Origin: UBA5420 sp964485345
GTDB lineage: Bacteria; Bacillota; Limnochordia; Darwinibacteriales; Darwinibacteriaceae
Assembly: GCA_964485345.1 (NCBI GenBank)
Contig: CAZAJB010000004.1
Coordinates: forward strand, 1-64,000
Direction: 5' to 3'
DNA: 64,000 nt
Below, one piece after another: positions 15,156 through 24,365 of the stretch (within the stretch, counting starts at the first letter, position 1; the number at the start of each line of letters is the position of its first letter). Below the pieces are notes generated by a model. That model worked only from the letters and a program-made list of their open reading frames with translations, was not told the DNA's origin and made no database searches. The position numbers and the translations under genes were made by a program.

Positions 15156-16723
15156 AGATGACGGGCCAAGGGTTTACCGACTAGGGGCAGAAGACGGAGA
15201 TCGCGCTCCGTTAAGCTCTTGGTTGTCATCAAGAAAAGAAAATAAAGGATGAAGCCGCTCAGAAGAGAAAAGATGCTAGCTGCCCCAGGGGATATGAAAC
15301 GTGCCAAAGTATCCTGGCAGAGGCACATCCAGAGGGATGCAGCAGCTGTACAGAGCGTGGGATAAAGCAGGCTAGCCCGGACGGCGATGGCCCTGCCCAT
15401 CCTTTTGTAGACCGAACACAAATTGATCAGAGCAATCACCGCCCAACCAAGGGTGGTTCCCCAGGCTGCCCCGAGCATACCGAAGCGGGGGTCCGCCAAC
15501 AGAACATAGTTTAGGGCAAATTTGCAGAATACACCGATGCCCAGGTTGCGAACGGGAACCAGCATATTTCCGAGGCCCTGTAAAACCCCTGTACTGGCTT
15601 GAATGATGCCGAGAGAAACGGCGCCAAAGGACAGAATGGCAAGGGGCGCCGCCACTTGATGATAGCCAAAGAGCATTGTACTGAGGGGTTCTGCCAAGAC
15701 AAACAGGGCTGCGCAAGAAGGGATGCCAAAGATCAGCGCAATTCGTAGAGCTTCTTGGGTTCGGTGCCGAACAAGTCTTTTGCTTTGCAAAGCCCAAGCC
15801 TCTGAGATAGCAGGTACTAGACTGGTGGCCAGGGCTACCGTCACCACATTGGGAAATTGCGAAAGAGTGAGAGCCATGCCTAAATGGCCCAGACCTTCGC
15901 GGATCATGGCAGGTGAGAAGCCTGCCATTTGCATACGCAGAGGGATCAAAAAGCTATCGGCCAATTGCATAATAGGCCATAAGATAGTGGCCACCACAGC
16001 GGGAAAGGCCAGGGCCACTAGTTTTTTTGCGATCCCCAGCAAGGGTTCGGGCGCACGCCTTCCCTTCTCTGCAATGGAGGCCAACAGCACCTCACCCTGT
16101 GCGCCATAGTAGATGGCCAAGACCATCCAGCCGGCGAATTCCCCTGCGATAAATCCCCAGGCGATGCCGGTCACCGCCATCTCAACGCCCTGGGGTCTCA
16201 GCCAAACGGTGGCTAGCACCGTTACGACCACCCGCACCACTTGATCAATCACCTGGGCGAGGGCTGTGGGGGTCATACACTGTAGGCCCTGGAAGAACCC
16301 TCGCAAGGCCGCGCTGAGGGCTAGAAAGAAACAAGCGGGTCCCAGGAGGGCTAAGGTCTTGGCGGCTCCTATGTCCTTGGCAAAACGGACCGCAAACCAG
16401 TCCGCACCCAGAAAGAGGGCCAGGCCCACGACACTGCCGCTCAGCAGCATCAGACCCGTTCCCACTCGAAAGACCCTACGGACATCCTGCCGCGACCCTA
16501 GGGCCACCTTTTCCGCCGTGAGCTTGGCAATAGCCACAGGTACGCCCGCTATGGCCACCACCGCAGCAAAGTAGTGGATGGGCTTGACAAGTTGGTAAAG
16601 ACCCATCCCATCATCATAAATCAGCCTGGGTAGTACAATCATGTAGACAAGACCAATAACCCGGCTAGCCAGGCTCGCTAGGGTCAAGACGACAGCACCA
16701 CGTAAAAAAGACTCCTTTGTCAT
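15128..16723 (-). CDS. yabM: Polysaccharide transporter YabM/SpoVB-type flippase
   Basis: The protein has 531 residues from the ATG at 16723, preceded by GAGGCG; an upstream TTG frame would add 11 charged residues. It has about 14 membrane segments and the MOP-superfamily start FLRGAVVLTLASLASRVIGLVYMIVLPRLIYDDGMGLYQL. Such flippases move lipid-linked cell-wall or cortex precursors (SpoVB) or polysaccharide units across the membrane. Its place between mazG and spoVT is that of yabM in B. subtilis, hence the name. A SpoVB role in cortex synthesis is possible and cannot be excluded. Confidence 0.85.
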   Translation of the reverse strand: MTKESFLRGAVVLTLASLASRVIGLVYMIVLPRLIYDDGMGLYQLVKPIHYFAAVVAIAGVPVAIAKLTAEKVALGSRQDVRRVFRVGTGLMLLSGSVVGLALFLGADWFAVRFAKDIGAAKTLALLGPACFFLALSAALRGFFQGLQCMTPTALAQVIDQVVRVVVTVLATVWLRPQGVEMAVTGIAWGFIAGEFAGWMVLAIYYGAQGEVLLASIAEKGRRAPEPLLGIAKKLVALAFPAVVATILWPIMQLADSFLIPLRMQMAGFSPAMIREGLGHLGMALTLSQFPNVVTVALATSLVPAISEAWALQSKRLVRHRTQEALRIALIFGIPSCAALFVLAEPLSTMLFGYHQVAAPLAILSFGAVSLGIIQASTGVLQGLGNMLVPVRNLGIGVFCKFALNYVLLADPRFGMLGAAWGTTLGWAVIALINLCSVYKRMGRAIAVRASLLYPTLCTAAASLWMCLCQDTLARFISPGAASIFSLLSGFILYFLFLMTTKSLTERDLRLLPLVGKPLARHLQAWGFLRS

Positions 16724-16801
16724 ATCCCACGCCTCTTTTTCTCTATGCTTACGCAATAGGGGCGCGGGTTATGAGGAGTCCGAGCATTTTTGCCTGTTCG
16801 G

Positions 16802-17341
16802 TTACTGCTCCATTTGCTTCGCTAAGAAACCGGCTGCCGTTTCACAAAGCTTTTGCTCCAACTCGCCTAGTTGTCGTTTCGCTTCGTTGGTCCCTAAGAT
16901 CACGGTTCCGATGGGATCACCTTCTGAGATAATGGGTGCTATTACCTGCATGGCAAAATCCCATTCATCGTCTTCAGGGCGATCCCCCTTGCGCAGCGTT
17001 ATAATGCGTCGAGATTCCATCGACTCTTCTACAACAGCCACCACCGCTTTATCTATCCATTGCTTCTTGGGGGCCCCAGAAATGGCCACAACGGCGTCTC
17101 GATCGGTAATGATGGCCACATGACCTGTCGTCTCCTGCAAGGAGTCCGAATACTCCTGGGCGAAATCGCCCAGTTCTCCAATGGGTGAATACTTCTTTAA
17201 GATAACTTCCCCATCTCGATCAACGAAAATCTCTAGGGGATCTCCTTCGCGGATGCGCATAGTACGGCGAATTTCTTTGGGGATGACTACACGTCCCAGA
17301 TCGTCAATGCGTCGAACTATTCCAGTTGCTTTCAATGTCAC
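16802..17341 (-). CDS. spoVT: Stage V sporulation transcription factor SpoVT
   Basis: The 179-residue protein has an AbrB-type swapped-hairpin DNA-binding domain at 1-50 (KATGIVRRIDDLGRVVIPKEIRRTMRIREGDPLEIF) and a GAF domain after residue 55, the two-domain form unique to SpoVT. SpoVT fine-tunes forespore genes under sigma-G. It starts at GTG. The gene is next to mfd and yabM, as in Bacillus. Confidence 0.96.
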   Translation of the reverse strand: MTLKATGIVRRIDDLGRVVIPKEIRRTMRIREGDPLEIFVDRDGEVILKKYSPIGELGDFAQEYSDSLQETTGHVAIITDRDAVVAISGAPKKQWIDKAVVAVVEESMESRRIITLRKGDRPEDDEWDFAMQVIAPIISEGDPIGTVILGTNEAKRQLGELEQKLCETAAGFLAKQMEQ

Positions 17342-17398
17342 ACCCCTCTTCTATCTAATGAGCTTGGATTTAGTATTAGCGGCCTCTACCTCTTTTAT

Positions 17399-20300
17399 TC
17401 ACCTGAGGCATGCAGACAATACCTCAGCTAGAAAAGCCAAGGCCCGATCATCCTGCTTATCTTTTTCCACCAGTAACTGGCCCACACGCCCATGGCGATA
17501 GGAAATCTTACCTCTATACTTCGTGTACAAAGCGGCATAGGTGTTGGCATCCATGGCGAGTCCTTCCAAGAATTTCAACTGGAATTTGGCACTGCGCGCG
17601 GAGATCGATCCAATCCCGACCAAGCGGGCGAGGATTTTAATCCTGGCAATCTGCAGCAGGTTACGCACCGCATCTGGCAAGTCGCCAAAGCGGTCCTGAA
17701 CTTCCTCCTCGAGATCATCGCAGTCTTCCATTGTATCGAGGGCAATGATCTTCTGGTAGAGCTCTATTTTTTGTCCAGGATCAGAGACATAGCTGTCATC
17801 GATATAGGCGTCAACCTGTAGATCTAAAACCGGATCCGGTGGCGCAGCCTGCACTTCACCATCGGTTTTCAGCTCGGCGATGGCATCCTCCAAGAGCTTG
17901 CAGTAGAGCTCAAAGCCTACAGAGGCAATGAAACCGTGTTGCTCAGGGCCGAGAAGGTTCCCTGCTCCGCGGATCTCCAGATCCCGCATGGCGATGCGAA
18001 TACCCGAACCAAGCTCGGTGAATTCCTTAATGGCGCCGAGACGTTTTTCCGCCTCTTCGGTCAGGATCTTGTCTTTGCGATGGGTGAAATAGGCGTAGGC
18101 AACACGGTTCGTACGGCCAACCCGTCCGCGCAGCTGGTAGAGCTGGGCCAAGCCTAAATGGTCTGCGTTATCGATGATCAGAGTGTTGACATTGCCGATA
18201 TCCATACCAGTTTCAATAATTGTGGTACAGAGAAGAATATCAAACTCGCCCTGGTAAAAGTCGAGCATCACCCGTTCTAAGACCGACTCATCCATTTGTC
18301 CGTGGGCGATTGCGATCCTAGCCTCTGGCACGAGCTTGGCCAGTTCACCATAGACATAGTCAATAGACTGGACCCGATTATGGACAAAGTAGACCTGGCC
18401 TTGCCTGGCAAGTTCGCGCAAGATAGCCTGGCGAATCAGTTGCTCGTCGTATTCCACCACATAGGTGCGGATCGGATAGCGATCCTCTGGCGGTGTTTCG
18501 ATCACACTCATATCCCGCGCTCCCACCATGGCCATGTGTAAGGTACGGGGAATAGGCGTAGCGGAAAGGGTTAGCACATCCACATTGGTGCTAAGTTCTT
18601 TCAACCTCTCCTTTTGGGCAACCCCGAAGCGCTGCTCCTCATCCACAATGACAAGGCCTAGGTCCTTAAAGGTCACGTCCTTAGAAAGGAGGCGGTGGGT
18701 GCCGATAACGATATCCACCGTACCCTTTTTGACGCCCTGCATGGTACGGGCGACCTCGCTTGGCGATTGAAAACGGCTGGCTACGGAGATCGAAATGGGA
18801 AACTCCTCAAAACGATCTTGAAAGGTGCGATGGTGCTGCTGGGCTAGGATCGTTGTTGGTACCAAGACTGCCACTTGCTTACTGCTGGCCACCGCCTTAA
18901 AGGCGGCGCGAATTGCCACCTCCGTCTTCCCATAGCCTACGTCTCCACACAGAAGGCGATCCATGGGCCGGGACTTTTCCATGTCGCGTTTTACGGCAGT
19001 AATGGCCTGCATTTGATCAGGGGTTTCCTGATAGGGAAAGGAGTTCTCTAGGTCACGCTGCCAGGGAGTATCTTCAGGAAAGGCAAAGCCCTGGATGGCC
19101 TCGCGCTCTGCATAGAGTTTGATCAACCCTGCCGCCATCTCCTGCACCGATTCTTTGGCGCGCTTTTTCACCCGAGCCCATTCGTTGCCGCCGAGTTTCG
19201 AGAGGCGGGGTGCACCCTCTTCCATCCCAATATAGCGTTGGAGGAGGTGAATCTGATCGGTGGGTACATAGAGGCGATCTTCGCCGGCATAACGGATAAA
19301 CAGATAGTCCTTAGAGCGGTTATCCACCTGCAGGACTTCTATACCTAGGTATTTCCCGATCCCATGATTGATATGGACCACATAATCGCCCACCCGTAGT
19401 TCCTGTGGCGTGAGGCGCAAACCCTCCTCAACCTTGGTGGGCTTGGGCTTTGTCTTCTGGCGTCCATACAGCTCGAGTTCTGTGAAGACTGCTAGTTTGA
19501 AGCCGGGAAACTCAAAGCCAGTCTCTAGGCCGCCTTGTGTTATGACGCAGCTACCGATTTGCAGTTCCCTGTGCAGCTGGTCCACATAGACCGCGGGAAT
19601 ATCGTCATCGTGGAGCAGTTCTAGGAGACGTTCACCCTTCTCCCTAGAAGAAACCAGGCAAAGGATGCGGTAAAGGTCTTTACGGAGCTGCTTGATACGG
19701 TGCAGCATGCGCTCAATACTGCCCCCAAAATGTTCAGGCATGCGCAGATTCACTGAAATGGAACTGAGGCTTTCCATGCCCGTCACTCTTTTGCCCAAGA
19801 CTGCCAGGTAGATCGCATCATACTCCTGGAATTTGGTGAAGAGGGTGTTCCAATCGGCGAAGATTTTACTGAGACTACTAAGAATCCGGCCCCGGCGCAG
19901 GAGATGGCCAAAATTGTCCCCAATCTCCATCGACGCGTTAGCAGCCGCCTCTTTGAGGCGCACCGGTTCATCAAGGACGACCATCGTGTCTTGGGGCAGG
20001 TAGTCAAGGAGGGTGACGATCTCGCCAAAAAATCCTTTGTATTGGTCGATACCAGGAAAATACCCTTGCTGATCGAAGGCCTCTAAGTGACGGGCTCCCT
20101 GCGCCAGCAAGTCATCGGCCTCCTGGGCAAGCTGGAGCTTGTAAAGGCGTTCGCTCTGGATTTGCACTTCCGCCCAAATGGCTTCCCTAATCTCCTCTAG
20201 ATCGGCTGGATCATAGAGCGTTTCTCTGGCGGCCTTGATCTTTACCTCTTGGATGTTCTCCAGGGATTTCTGCGTGGTGAAGTCAAAAATGCGCATGGAA

Positions 20301-20887
20301 TCCACTTCGTCGCCGAAGAGCTCGATCCGAACAGGCCCACTGGAGAAGGAAGGAGCAATATCTAAAATGCCACCCCTCGTACTGAACTGGCCGAACTTCT
20401 CCACTAAGGGTACCCGCTCGTAGCCGAGCGCGACCAAAGAGACTGCCACCTCACCAAGGTCGAGACGGGAGTCCATATTGATTGAAAATTCTGATTGTCT
20501 TAGGCGTTCTGGAGCTACCAAGCCTTCGAGTAGGCCGGTTATGGGTGCCAGAATGATCGTTCCGGGCCGATATCCTTCTTGCAGGACTTCAAGTCTACTC
20601 GAGCGCAGGTCCAAGGCCGCGGGGGCCTCTTCATGGGGCATGAGCTCGTTACCTTCCCAGATTAAACTCCTGGCTCCCGGCAGTAAGCTAGAAAAGTCTA
20701 CCGCCAGGCGTTCTGCCTGCATGAGGGTGCTGGTCACAACCAGCATCACCTTGGCTGGATCGTAGATGGTGCTCAGAAAGACCGAGCGTTGCCCCCCCGA
20801 CAGACCCGTGACCATCTGGCGATGTTGGCCTGCATGGCTTACTTCTTTGCTTTGACGTACCAGGTCTACTAGACCTTGTAGAGACAA
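17399..20887 (-). CDS. mfd: Transcription-repair coupling factor Mfd
   Basis: The 1162-residue protein has the full Mfd layout: a UvrB-like N-terminal region that binds UvrA, a CarD-like RNA polymerase interaction domain near 480-550 (LRVGDYVVHINHGIGKYLGIEVL), a SF2 translocase with Walker A GDVGYGKTEVAIRA and DEEQ-type IVDEEQRFGVAQKE, motif VI LYQLRGRVGRTNRVAYAYF and the TRCF C-terminal domain. It removes stalled RNA polymerase and recruits UvrA. The start is a TTG 9 bases after GGGG; an ATG nearby is in another frame. It lies between pth and spoVT, the Bacillus order. Confidence 0.97.
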   Translation of the reverse strand: MSLQGLVDLVRQSKEVSHAGQHRQMVTGLSGGQRSVFLSTIYDPAKVMLVVTSTLMQAERLAVDFSSLLPGARSLIWEGNELMPHEEAPAALDLRSSRLEVLQEGYRPGTIILAPITGLLEGLVAPERLRQSEFSINMDSRLDLGEVAVSLVALGYERVPLVEKFGQFSTRGGILDIAPSFSSGPVRIELFGDEVDSMRIFDFTTQKSLENIQEVKIKAARETLYDPADLEEIREAIWAEVQIQSERLYKLQLAQEADDLLAQGARHLEAFDQQGYFPGIDQYKGFFGEIVTLLDYLPQDTMVVLDEPVRLKEAAANASMEIGDNFGHLLRRGRILSSLSKIFADWNTLFTKFQEYDAIYLAVLGKRVTGMESLSSISVNLRMPEHFGGSIERMLHRIKQLRKDLYRILCLVSSREKGERLLELLHDDDIPAVYVDQLHRELQIGSCVITQGGLETGFEFPGFKLAVFTELELYGRQKTKPKPTKVEEGLRLTPQELRVGDYVVHINHGIGKYLGIEVLQVDNRSKDYLFIRYAGEDRLYVPTDQIHLLQRYIGMEEGAPRLSKLGGNEWARVKKRAKESVQEMAAGLIKLYAEREAIQGFAFPEDTPWQRDLENSFPYQETPDQMQAITAVKRDMEKSRPMDRLLCGDVGYGKTEVAIRAAFKAVASSKQVAVLVPTTILAQQHHRTFQDRFEEFPISISVASRFQSPSEVARTMQGVKKGTVDIVIGTHRLLSKDVTFKDLGLVIVDEEQRFGVAQKERLKELSTNVDVLTLSATPIPRTLHMAMVGARDMSVIETPPEDRYPIRTYVVEYDEQLIRQAILRELARQGQVYFVHNRVQSIDYVYGELAKLVPEARIAIAHGQMDESVLERVMLDFYQGEFDILLCTTIIETGMDIGNVNTLIIDNADHLGLAQLYQLRGRVGRTNRVAYAYFTHRKDKILTEEAEKRLGAIKEFTELGSGIRIAMRDLEIRGAGNLLGPEQHGFIASVGFELYCKLLEDAIAELKTDGEVQAAPPDPVLDLQVDAYIDDSYVSDPGQKIELYQKIIALDTMEDCDDLEEEVQDRFGDLPDAVRNLLQIARIKILARLVGIGSISARSAKFQLKFLEGLAMDANTYAALYTKYRGKISYRHGRVGQLLVEKDKQDDRALAFLAEVLSACLR

Positions 20888-20906
20888 TATCCATTCCCCC
20901 TTTTGG

Positions 20907-21497
20907 TCAAGTTTCCCTTTGTTTGCTTTGCTTTCGATTATACAGATTCATCACCGAGAGCAGATCCTCTTTCAGCCACATTTCGGTGGCCTCTACTGCC
21001 CGGGCTGCCCCATCTTCTAGTATCTTGGTTTCTGCCGCATCGATTCCCTGCAATACATACTCCGCCGCTGCTAAAAAAGGTGGAGGCTGGCCGATTCCCA
21101 CCCGCAAACGAGGAAAGGAATCGTTTTTTAAGTGCGTAATAATGTCGGACATCCCCCTGTGACCGCCGCTTGAGCCAGAGCCTTTGATCCGCAAAGAACC
21201 GGAGGGCAAATCCAAGTCATCGTAAATGATCAAGAGGTCCTCTAGATCAAGCCCATAGAAATTGACAAGATCCGCGACCGGTCTGCCGCTGCGATTCATG
21301 AAACTCTGGGGCTTGACGAGCATTACACGCCGTCCCAAGGCCCGGCCTTCACCATAGGTGGCACCAAATTTATGCTTGGTCAGGGGAATCTCAAGCTTCT
21401 TGCTGAGGCGATCGATGACCCAGAAACCTAGATTATGTCGCGTTTGCGCGTAACGAAGCCCTGGATTACCAAGGCCCACAATCACTCGTAGCAACAT
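20907..21497 (-). CDS. pth: Peptidyl-tRNA hydrolase
   Basis: The protein has 196 residues from the ATG at 21497, which begins LLRVIVGLGNPGLRYAQTRHNLGFWVID, the Pth signature; the longer upstream frame has no support. Catalytic His (TRHNLG), the Asp in IYDDLDLPSGSLRIKGSGSSGGHRGMSDII and Asn in SFMNRSG are present. The enzyme recycles peptidyl-tRNA released from stalled ribosomes. It is located between rplY and mfd as in other Bacillota. The upstream region carries a repeat element and the rplY terminator. Confidence 0.96.
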   Translation of the reverse strand: MLLRVIVGLGNPGLRYAQTRHNLGFWVIDRLSKKLEIPLTKHKFGATYGEGRALGRRVMLVKPQSFMNRSGRPVADLVNFYGLDLEDLLIIYDDLDLPSGSLRIKGSGSSGGHRGMSDIITHLKNDSFPRLRVGIGQPPPFLAAAEYVLQGIDAAETKILEDGAARAVEATEMWLKEDLLSVMNLYNRKQSKQRET

Positions 21498-21547
21498 ACA
21501 AGTACACCCGCCTTTCTGCTGAATGCTTCGCATTTAACTTACAAGTG

Positions 21548-21595
21548 GACGTTTCACGAAGTGAAACTCCAAGCTGAATGCGAAGCATTCAGCAA
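21548..21595 (+). repeat. Dispersed two-hairpin repeat, copy B
   Basis: Hairpins GTTTCAC-GAA-GTGAAAC and CTGAATGC-GAA-GCATTCAG, 38 of 48 identical to copy A at 14247. A separate half-copy hairpin GAATGC-TTC-GCATTT is at about 21521-21535. Confidence 0.7.
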
Positions 21596-21601
21596 GGGAT
21601 C

Positions 21602-21637
21602 ATAAGAAACGCACAGTGACATCGAAGGCACTGTGCG
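21602..21637 (-). terminator. Terminator of rplY
   Basis: CGCACAGTG/CACTGTGCG stem with a 10-base loop, then TTTCTTAT on the minus strand. Confidence 0.75.
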
Positions 21638-21671
21638 ATTCAGTGATACCCGCCAATGATTACAAAGGCTC

Positions 21672-22301
21672 TTATTCTTCAGACTCTGCTGCTTCTCCCT
21701 CAGCTTCTGGGGCATCCCCTTCGTCAAGCTCATCACTTTCTTCGCCTAGATCAACCGCGGCTGGAATAGCGATCTTGAGAACTGCTTCGTCAGCATCAAC
21801 AAGCACTTCAACGCCTGCAGGCAGATCCAAATCAGCAACGGTGACCGCTTCGTCTAACCCCATCTTGGTCACGTCAACCGAAATAGCCTCTGGAATATCC
21901 ATTGGTAAGCAAAGCACCTCTAGTTCCCAAAGTAGGACTTGAACAACACCACCGTCGTTAGCACGATCGTCTTCGCCGATGATGCGAACAGGTACAATGA
22001 TCTCCAGTTTCTTACTTAGATCAATTTCATGGAAGTCAAGATGCAGCAGTGTACCGCGCACTGGGTCGCGATGAATGTCTTTCACCAAGACGGTTTTGCT
22101 CGCGCCTCCAAGGTCTAGATCAATGAGGCTGCCATGGGCACTCATAGCCTTTTCAACGTCGCGAATGCCCACCTCAATGCTGGTGGACTCTTTGCCAGAT
22201 CCATATATTACTGCAGGGATCTTACCTTCTACCCTGAGTTTACGGGCATAGGACTTACCGGTCTCGCTTCTTGCTTCTACTGTTAGCTGGTAATTAGCCA
22301 A
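21672..22301 (-). CDS. rplY: 50S ribosomal protein L25 / general stress protein Ctc
   Basis: The 209-residue protein has the N-terminal L25 domain (LTVEARSETGKSYARKLRVEGKIPAVIYGSG) that binds 5S rRNA and the C-terminal TL5/Ctc beta domain (DLDLPAGVEVL...VDADEAVLKI), ending in an acidic tail. It starts at TTG with AAGGAGG. It sits 48 bases downstream of prs in the same direction, as in B. subtilis (prs-ctc-pth). In that species ctc is under sigma-B; no such promoter was seen here. Confidence 0.94.
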   Translation of the reverse strand: MANYQLTVEARSETGKSYARKLRVEGKIPAVIYGSGKESTSIEVGIRDVEKAMSAHGSLIDLDLGGASKTVLVKDIHRDPVRGTLLHLDFHEIDLSKKLEIIVPVRIIGEDDRANDGGVVQVLLWELEVLCLPMDIPEAISVDVTKMGLDEAVTVADLDLPAGVEVLVDADEAVLKIAIPAAVDLGEESDELDEGDAPEAEGEAAESEE

Positions 22302-22349
22302 TTTTCGCGCCTCCTTTTACATTCAATAATAATACCATTCCTGCTAGTT

Positions 22350-23297
22350 TTAGTCAAACAACATGCTTACGGGGATTTCTTCGAAAATCCTGCGAATCGC
22401 CTCAGCCAAGAGTGGGGCCACCGAGAGTACGGTGAGCTTAGGAATCTGCTTTTCGGACGGTAGGTGAATACTATCTGTCACGATGACTTCTTTCACAGGA
22501 CACGCCTGCAGAATCTCCACCGCGGGGTCGGAAAAAACAGCATGGGTACCGCAGGCATAAACCGCTTTGGCTCCCCGATCCAAAAGGGCATGGACGGCGT
22601 TGACTATGGTTCCGCCGGTGTCAATCATATCGTCGATCAGAACCGCGGTCTTACCTTCCACATCACCAATGAGATTCATCACTTGCGCCATGTTAGGAGC
22701 CGGACGGCGTTTATCGACAATGGCCAGTTGGGCATGGAGGCGATCGGCGAGTTCTCGCGAACGGACCACACCGCCCACATCAGGCGAGACGACAACAACG
22801 TCTTTCAGCTTCTTTTGCGCCAGGTATTCAGCAATAATCGGTATGCCTCGCAGATTGTCTACGGGAATATCAAAGAATCCCTGAATCTGTCCTGCATGCA
22901 GATCGAGAGTGACCGCTCGATCTGCCCCTGCCGCGGTCAGAACATTGGCCAGAAGTTTGGCTGAAATCGGATCACGAGGCTGGCTCTTGCGATCCTGACG
23001 AGCATAGGCGTAATAAGGAATAACAGGACAAACCACCTTGGCTGACGCTCTTTTCATGGCATCAATCATGATTAAGAGTTCCATAATATGCTCTGCAGAT
23101 GGATTGTTCAAGGGTTGCACGATATATACTTCTGCTCCCCGCACCGTTTCTCCGGTTCTTAAGCGTATTTCGCCATCTTTAAAACGCGTTAACTCCGACA
23201 ACCCCAGCTCTAGGCCTAGGTAGCGGCAAATATCTAGGGCTAATTCCCTATTAGCATTCCCCGAAAACACCTTTAGTCTCTTATTCGACATAGTCAT
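22350..23297 (-). CDS. prs: Ribose-phosphate pyrophosphokinase
   Basis: The 315-residue enzyme makes PRPP from ribose-5-phosphate and ATP for nucleotide synthesis. It shows ELALDICRYLGLELGLSELTRFKDGEIRL, the flexible loop region with ARQDRKSQPRDPISAKL, VVVSPDVGGVVRSRELADRL and the PRPP site TAVLIDDMIDTGGTIVNA. The length is typical. It lies between glmU-like and rplY, the standard order, probably in one operon with them. Confidence 0.97.
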   Translation of the reverse strand: MTMSNKRLKVFSGNANRELALDICRYLGLELGLSELTRFKDGEIRLRTGETVRGAEVYIVQPLNNPSAEHIMELLIMIDAMKRASAKVVCPVIPYYAYARQDRKSQPRDPISAKLLANVLTAAGADRAVTLDLHAGQIQGFFDIPVDNLRGIPIIAEYLAQKKLKDVVVVSPDVGGVVRSRELADRLHAQLAIVDKRRPAPNMAQVMNLIGDVEGKTAVLIDDMIDTGGTIVNAVHALLDRGAKAVYACGTHAVFSDPAVEILQACPVKEVIVTDSIHLPSEKQIPKLTVLSVAPLLAEAIRRIFEEIPVSMLFD

Positions 23298-23318
23298 GTT
23301 GACTCTATACCCTCCATT

Positions 23319-24320
23319 TTAGTTGGTCATCAATGAAAAAGGTGCAACACTATCCCCTTTGGCCACCACCCTGCCAGAAATAATCGAATATTCCAGCGCC
23401 ACTCCATCTAGAACCCGGGCTTTCTCTAAGCGACAATTCGGCCCTATATGGCAGTCTTGCCCAATCACCGTTCCTTTTTGAATGGAGCTCCCTGGGTATA
23501 TAACTGTATCCTGACCAATTTGGCAATCCCATTCGATCCAGGTCGATTTGGGATCCACAATTGTCACGCCCATCCTTTGCCAATGGGCGCACATGCGATC
23601 GCGCAAAATGGCCTCTGCCTCCGCCAGTTGAATGCGATCATTGATACCCATGCTTTCCGCTGGGTCTTCGAGCACAAAACCCCCGATTCGCTGACCACCC
23701 TGAACCATTAAGGGTAGTACATCAGGCAAGTAATACTCCGCCTGGGCGTTTGCCGGTGTAATTTGGGTTAGGTAGTGAAAAAGCTGCTTGCTGTCGAAAC
23801 AATAGGTACCGGTATTAATTTCCTGGATTTGGCGCTCTGCGGAACTGGCATCCTTATGCTCCACCACGCCTAGGACTTGACCATCCTCACCACGTAAGAT
23901 TCTACCATACCCTGTGGGATCGTCAAACACAGCCGTGAGAATCGTGGCCGCCACTTCACTCTCGTTATGGTATTTTAAGAGATCCTGGAAAGTATCACTG
24001 CGAAAGAGGGGAGTATCCCCATAGGTTACTAAAACCGGTCCGTCGAAATCTGCAAGGATCGTACGGCATTGATCGACGGCATGGCCCGTACCTAACTGTT
24101 CTTCTTGCCGCGCCAGGGTTACACCATCCAAGACTTCGGCAACTCTGTCTCCCTGGTAACCAACGACCACAATAATCTCTTCAAACGAGGCTAACCTCAC
24201 GCTGCGCACTGCATGATTGACCATTTCTAATCCCGCCAGCTCATGCAGAACTTTGGCCTTTTTGGACTGCATCCTGGAGCCCTGGCCGGCAGCTAGAATA
24301 ATGGCCGCCGCTTTTCCCAT
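23319..24320 (-). CDS. glmU: Shortened GlmU-like UDP-GlcNAc pyrophosphorylase
   Basis: The protein has 333 residues where GlmU normally has about 455. The N-terminal uridyltransferase is complete: ILAAGQGSRMQSKKAKVLHELAG, VTYGDTPLFR and EINTGTYCF. The following left-handed beta-helix has only a few hexapeptide turns (GQDTVIYPGSSIQKGTVIGQDCHIGPNCRLEKARV...) and ends at residue 333. The acetyltransferase active site (His363, Arg333 and Tyr366 region of E. coli GlmU) is absent. It can probably make UDP-GlcNAc from GlcNAc-1-P but not acetylate GlcN-1-P. It lies just before prs as glmU does. Confidence 0.85.
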   Translation of the reverse strand: MGKAAAIILAAGQGSRMQSKKAKVLHELAGLEMVNHAVRSVRLASFEEIIVVVGYQGDRVAEVLDGVTLARQEEQLGTGHAVDQCRTILADFDGPVLVTYGDTPLFRSDTFQDLLKYHNESEVAATILTAVFDDPTGYGRILRGEDGQVLGVVEHKDASSAERQIQEINTGTYCFDSKQLFHYLTQITPANAQAEYYLPDVLPLMVQGGQRIGGFVLEDPAESMGINDRIQLAEAEAILRDRMCAHWQRMGVTIVDPKSTWIEWDCQIGQDTVIYPGSSIQKGTVIGQDCHIGPNCRLEKARVLDGVALEYSIISGRVVAKGDSVAPFSLMTN

Positions 24321-24365
24321 CGTTTTTCCTCCTTCATCTCACCTAAGCACTTCGAGACGACTAGT

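Noticed and set aside
15372..15797. A 141-codon frame inside yabM
   Set aside because: Out of frame with a clear membrane transporter; composition is unlike a real protein.
22464..22964. A 166-codon frame on the plus strand across prs
   Set aside because: It is antisense to a conserved enzyme with full motifs and has no family signature.
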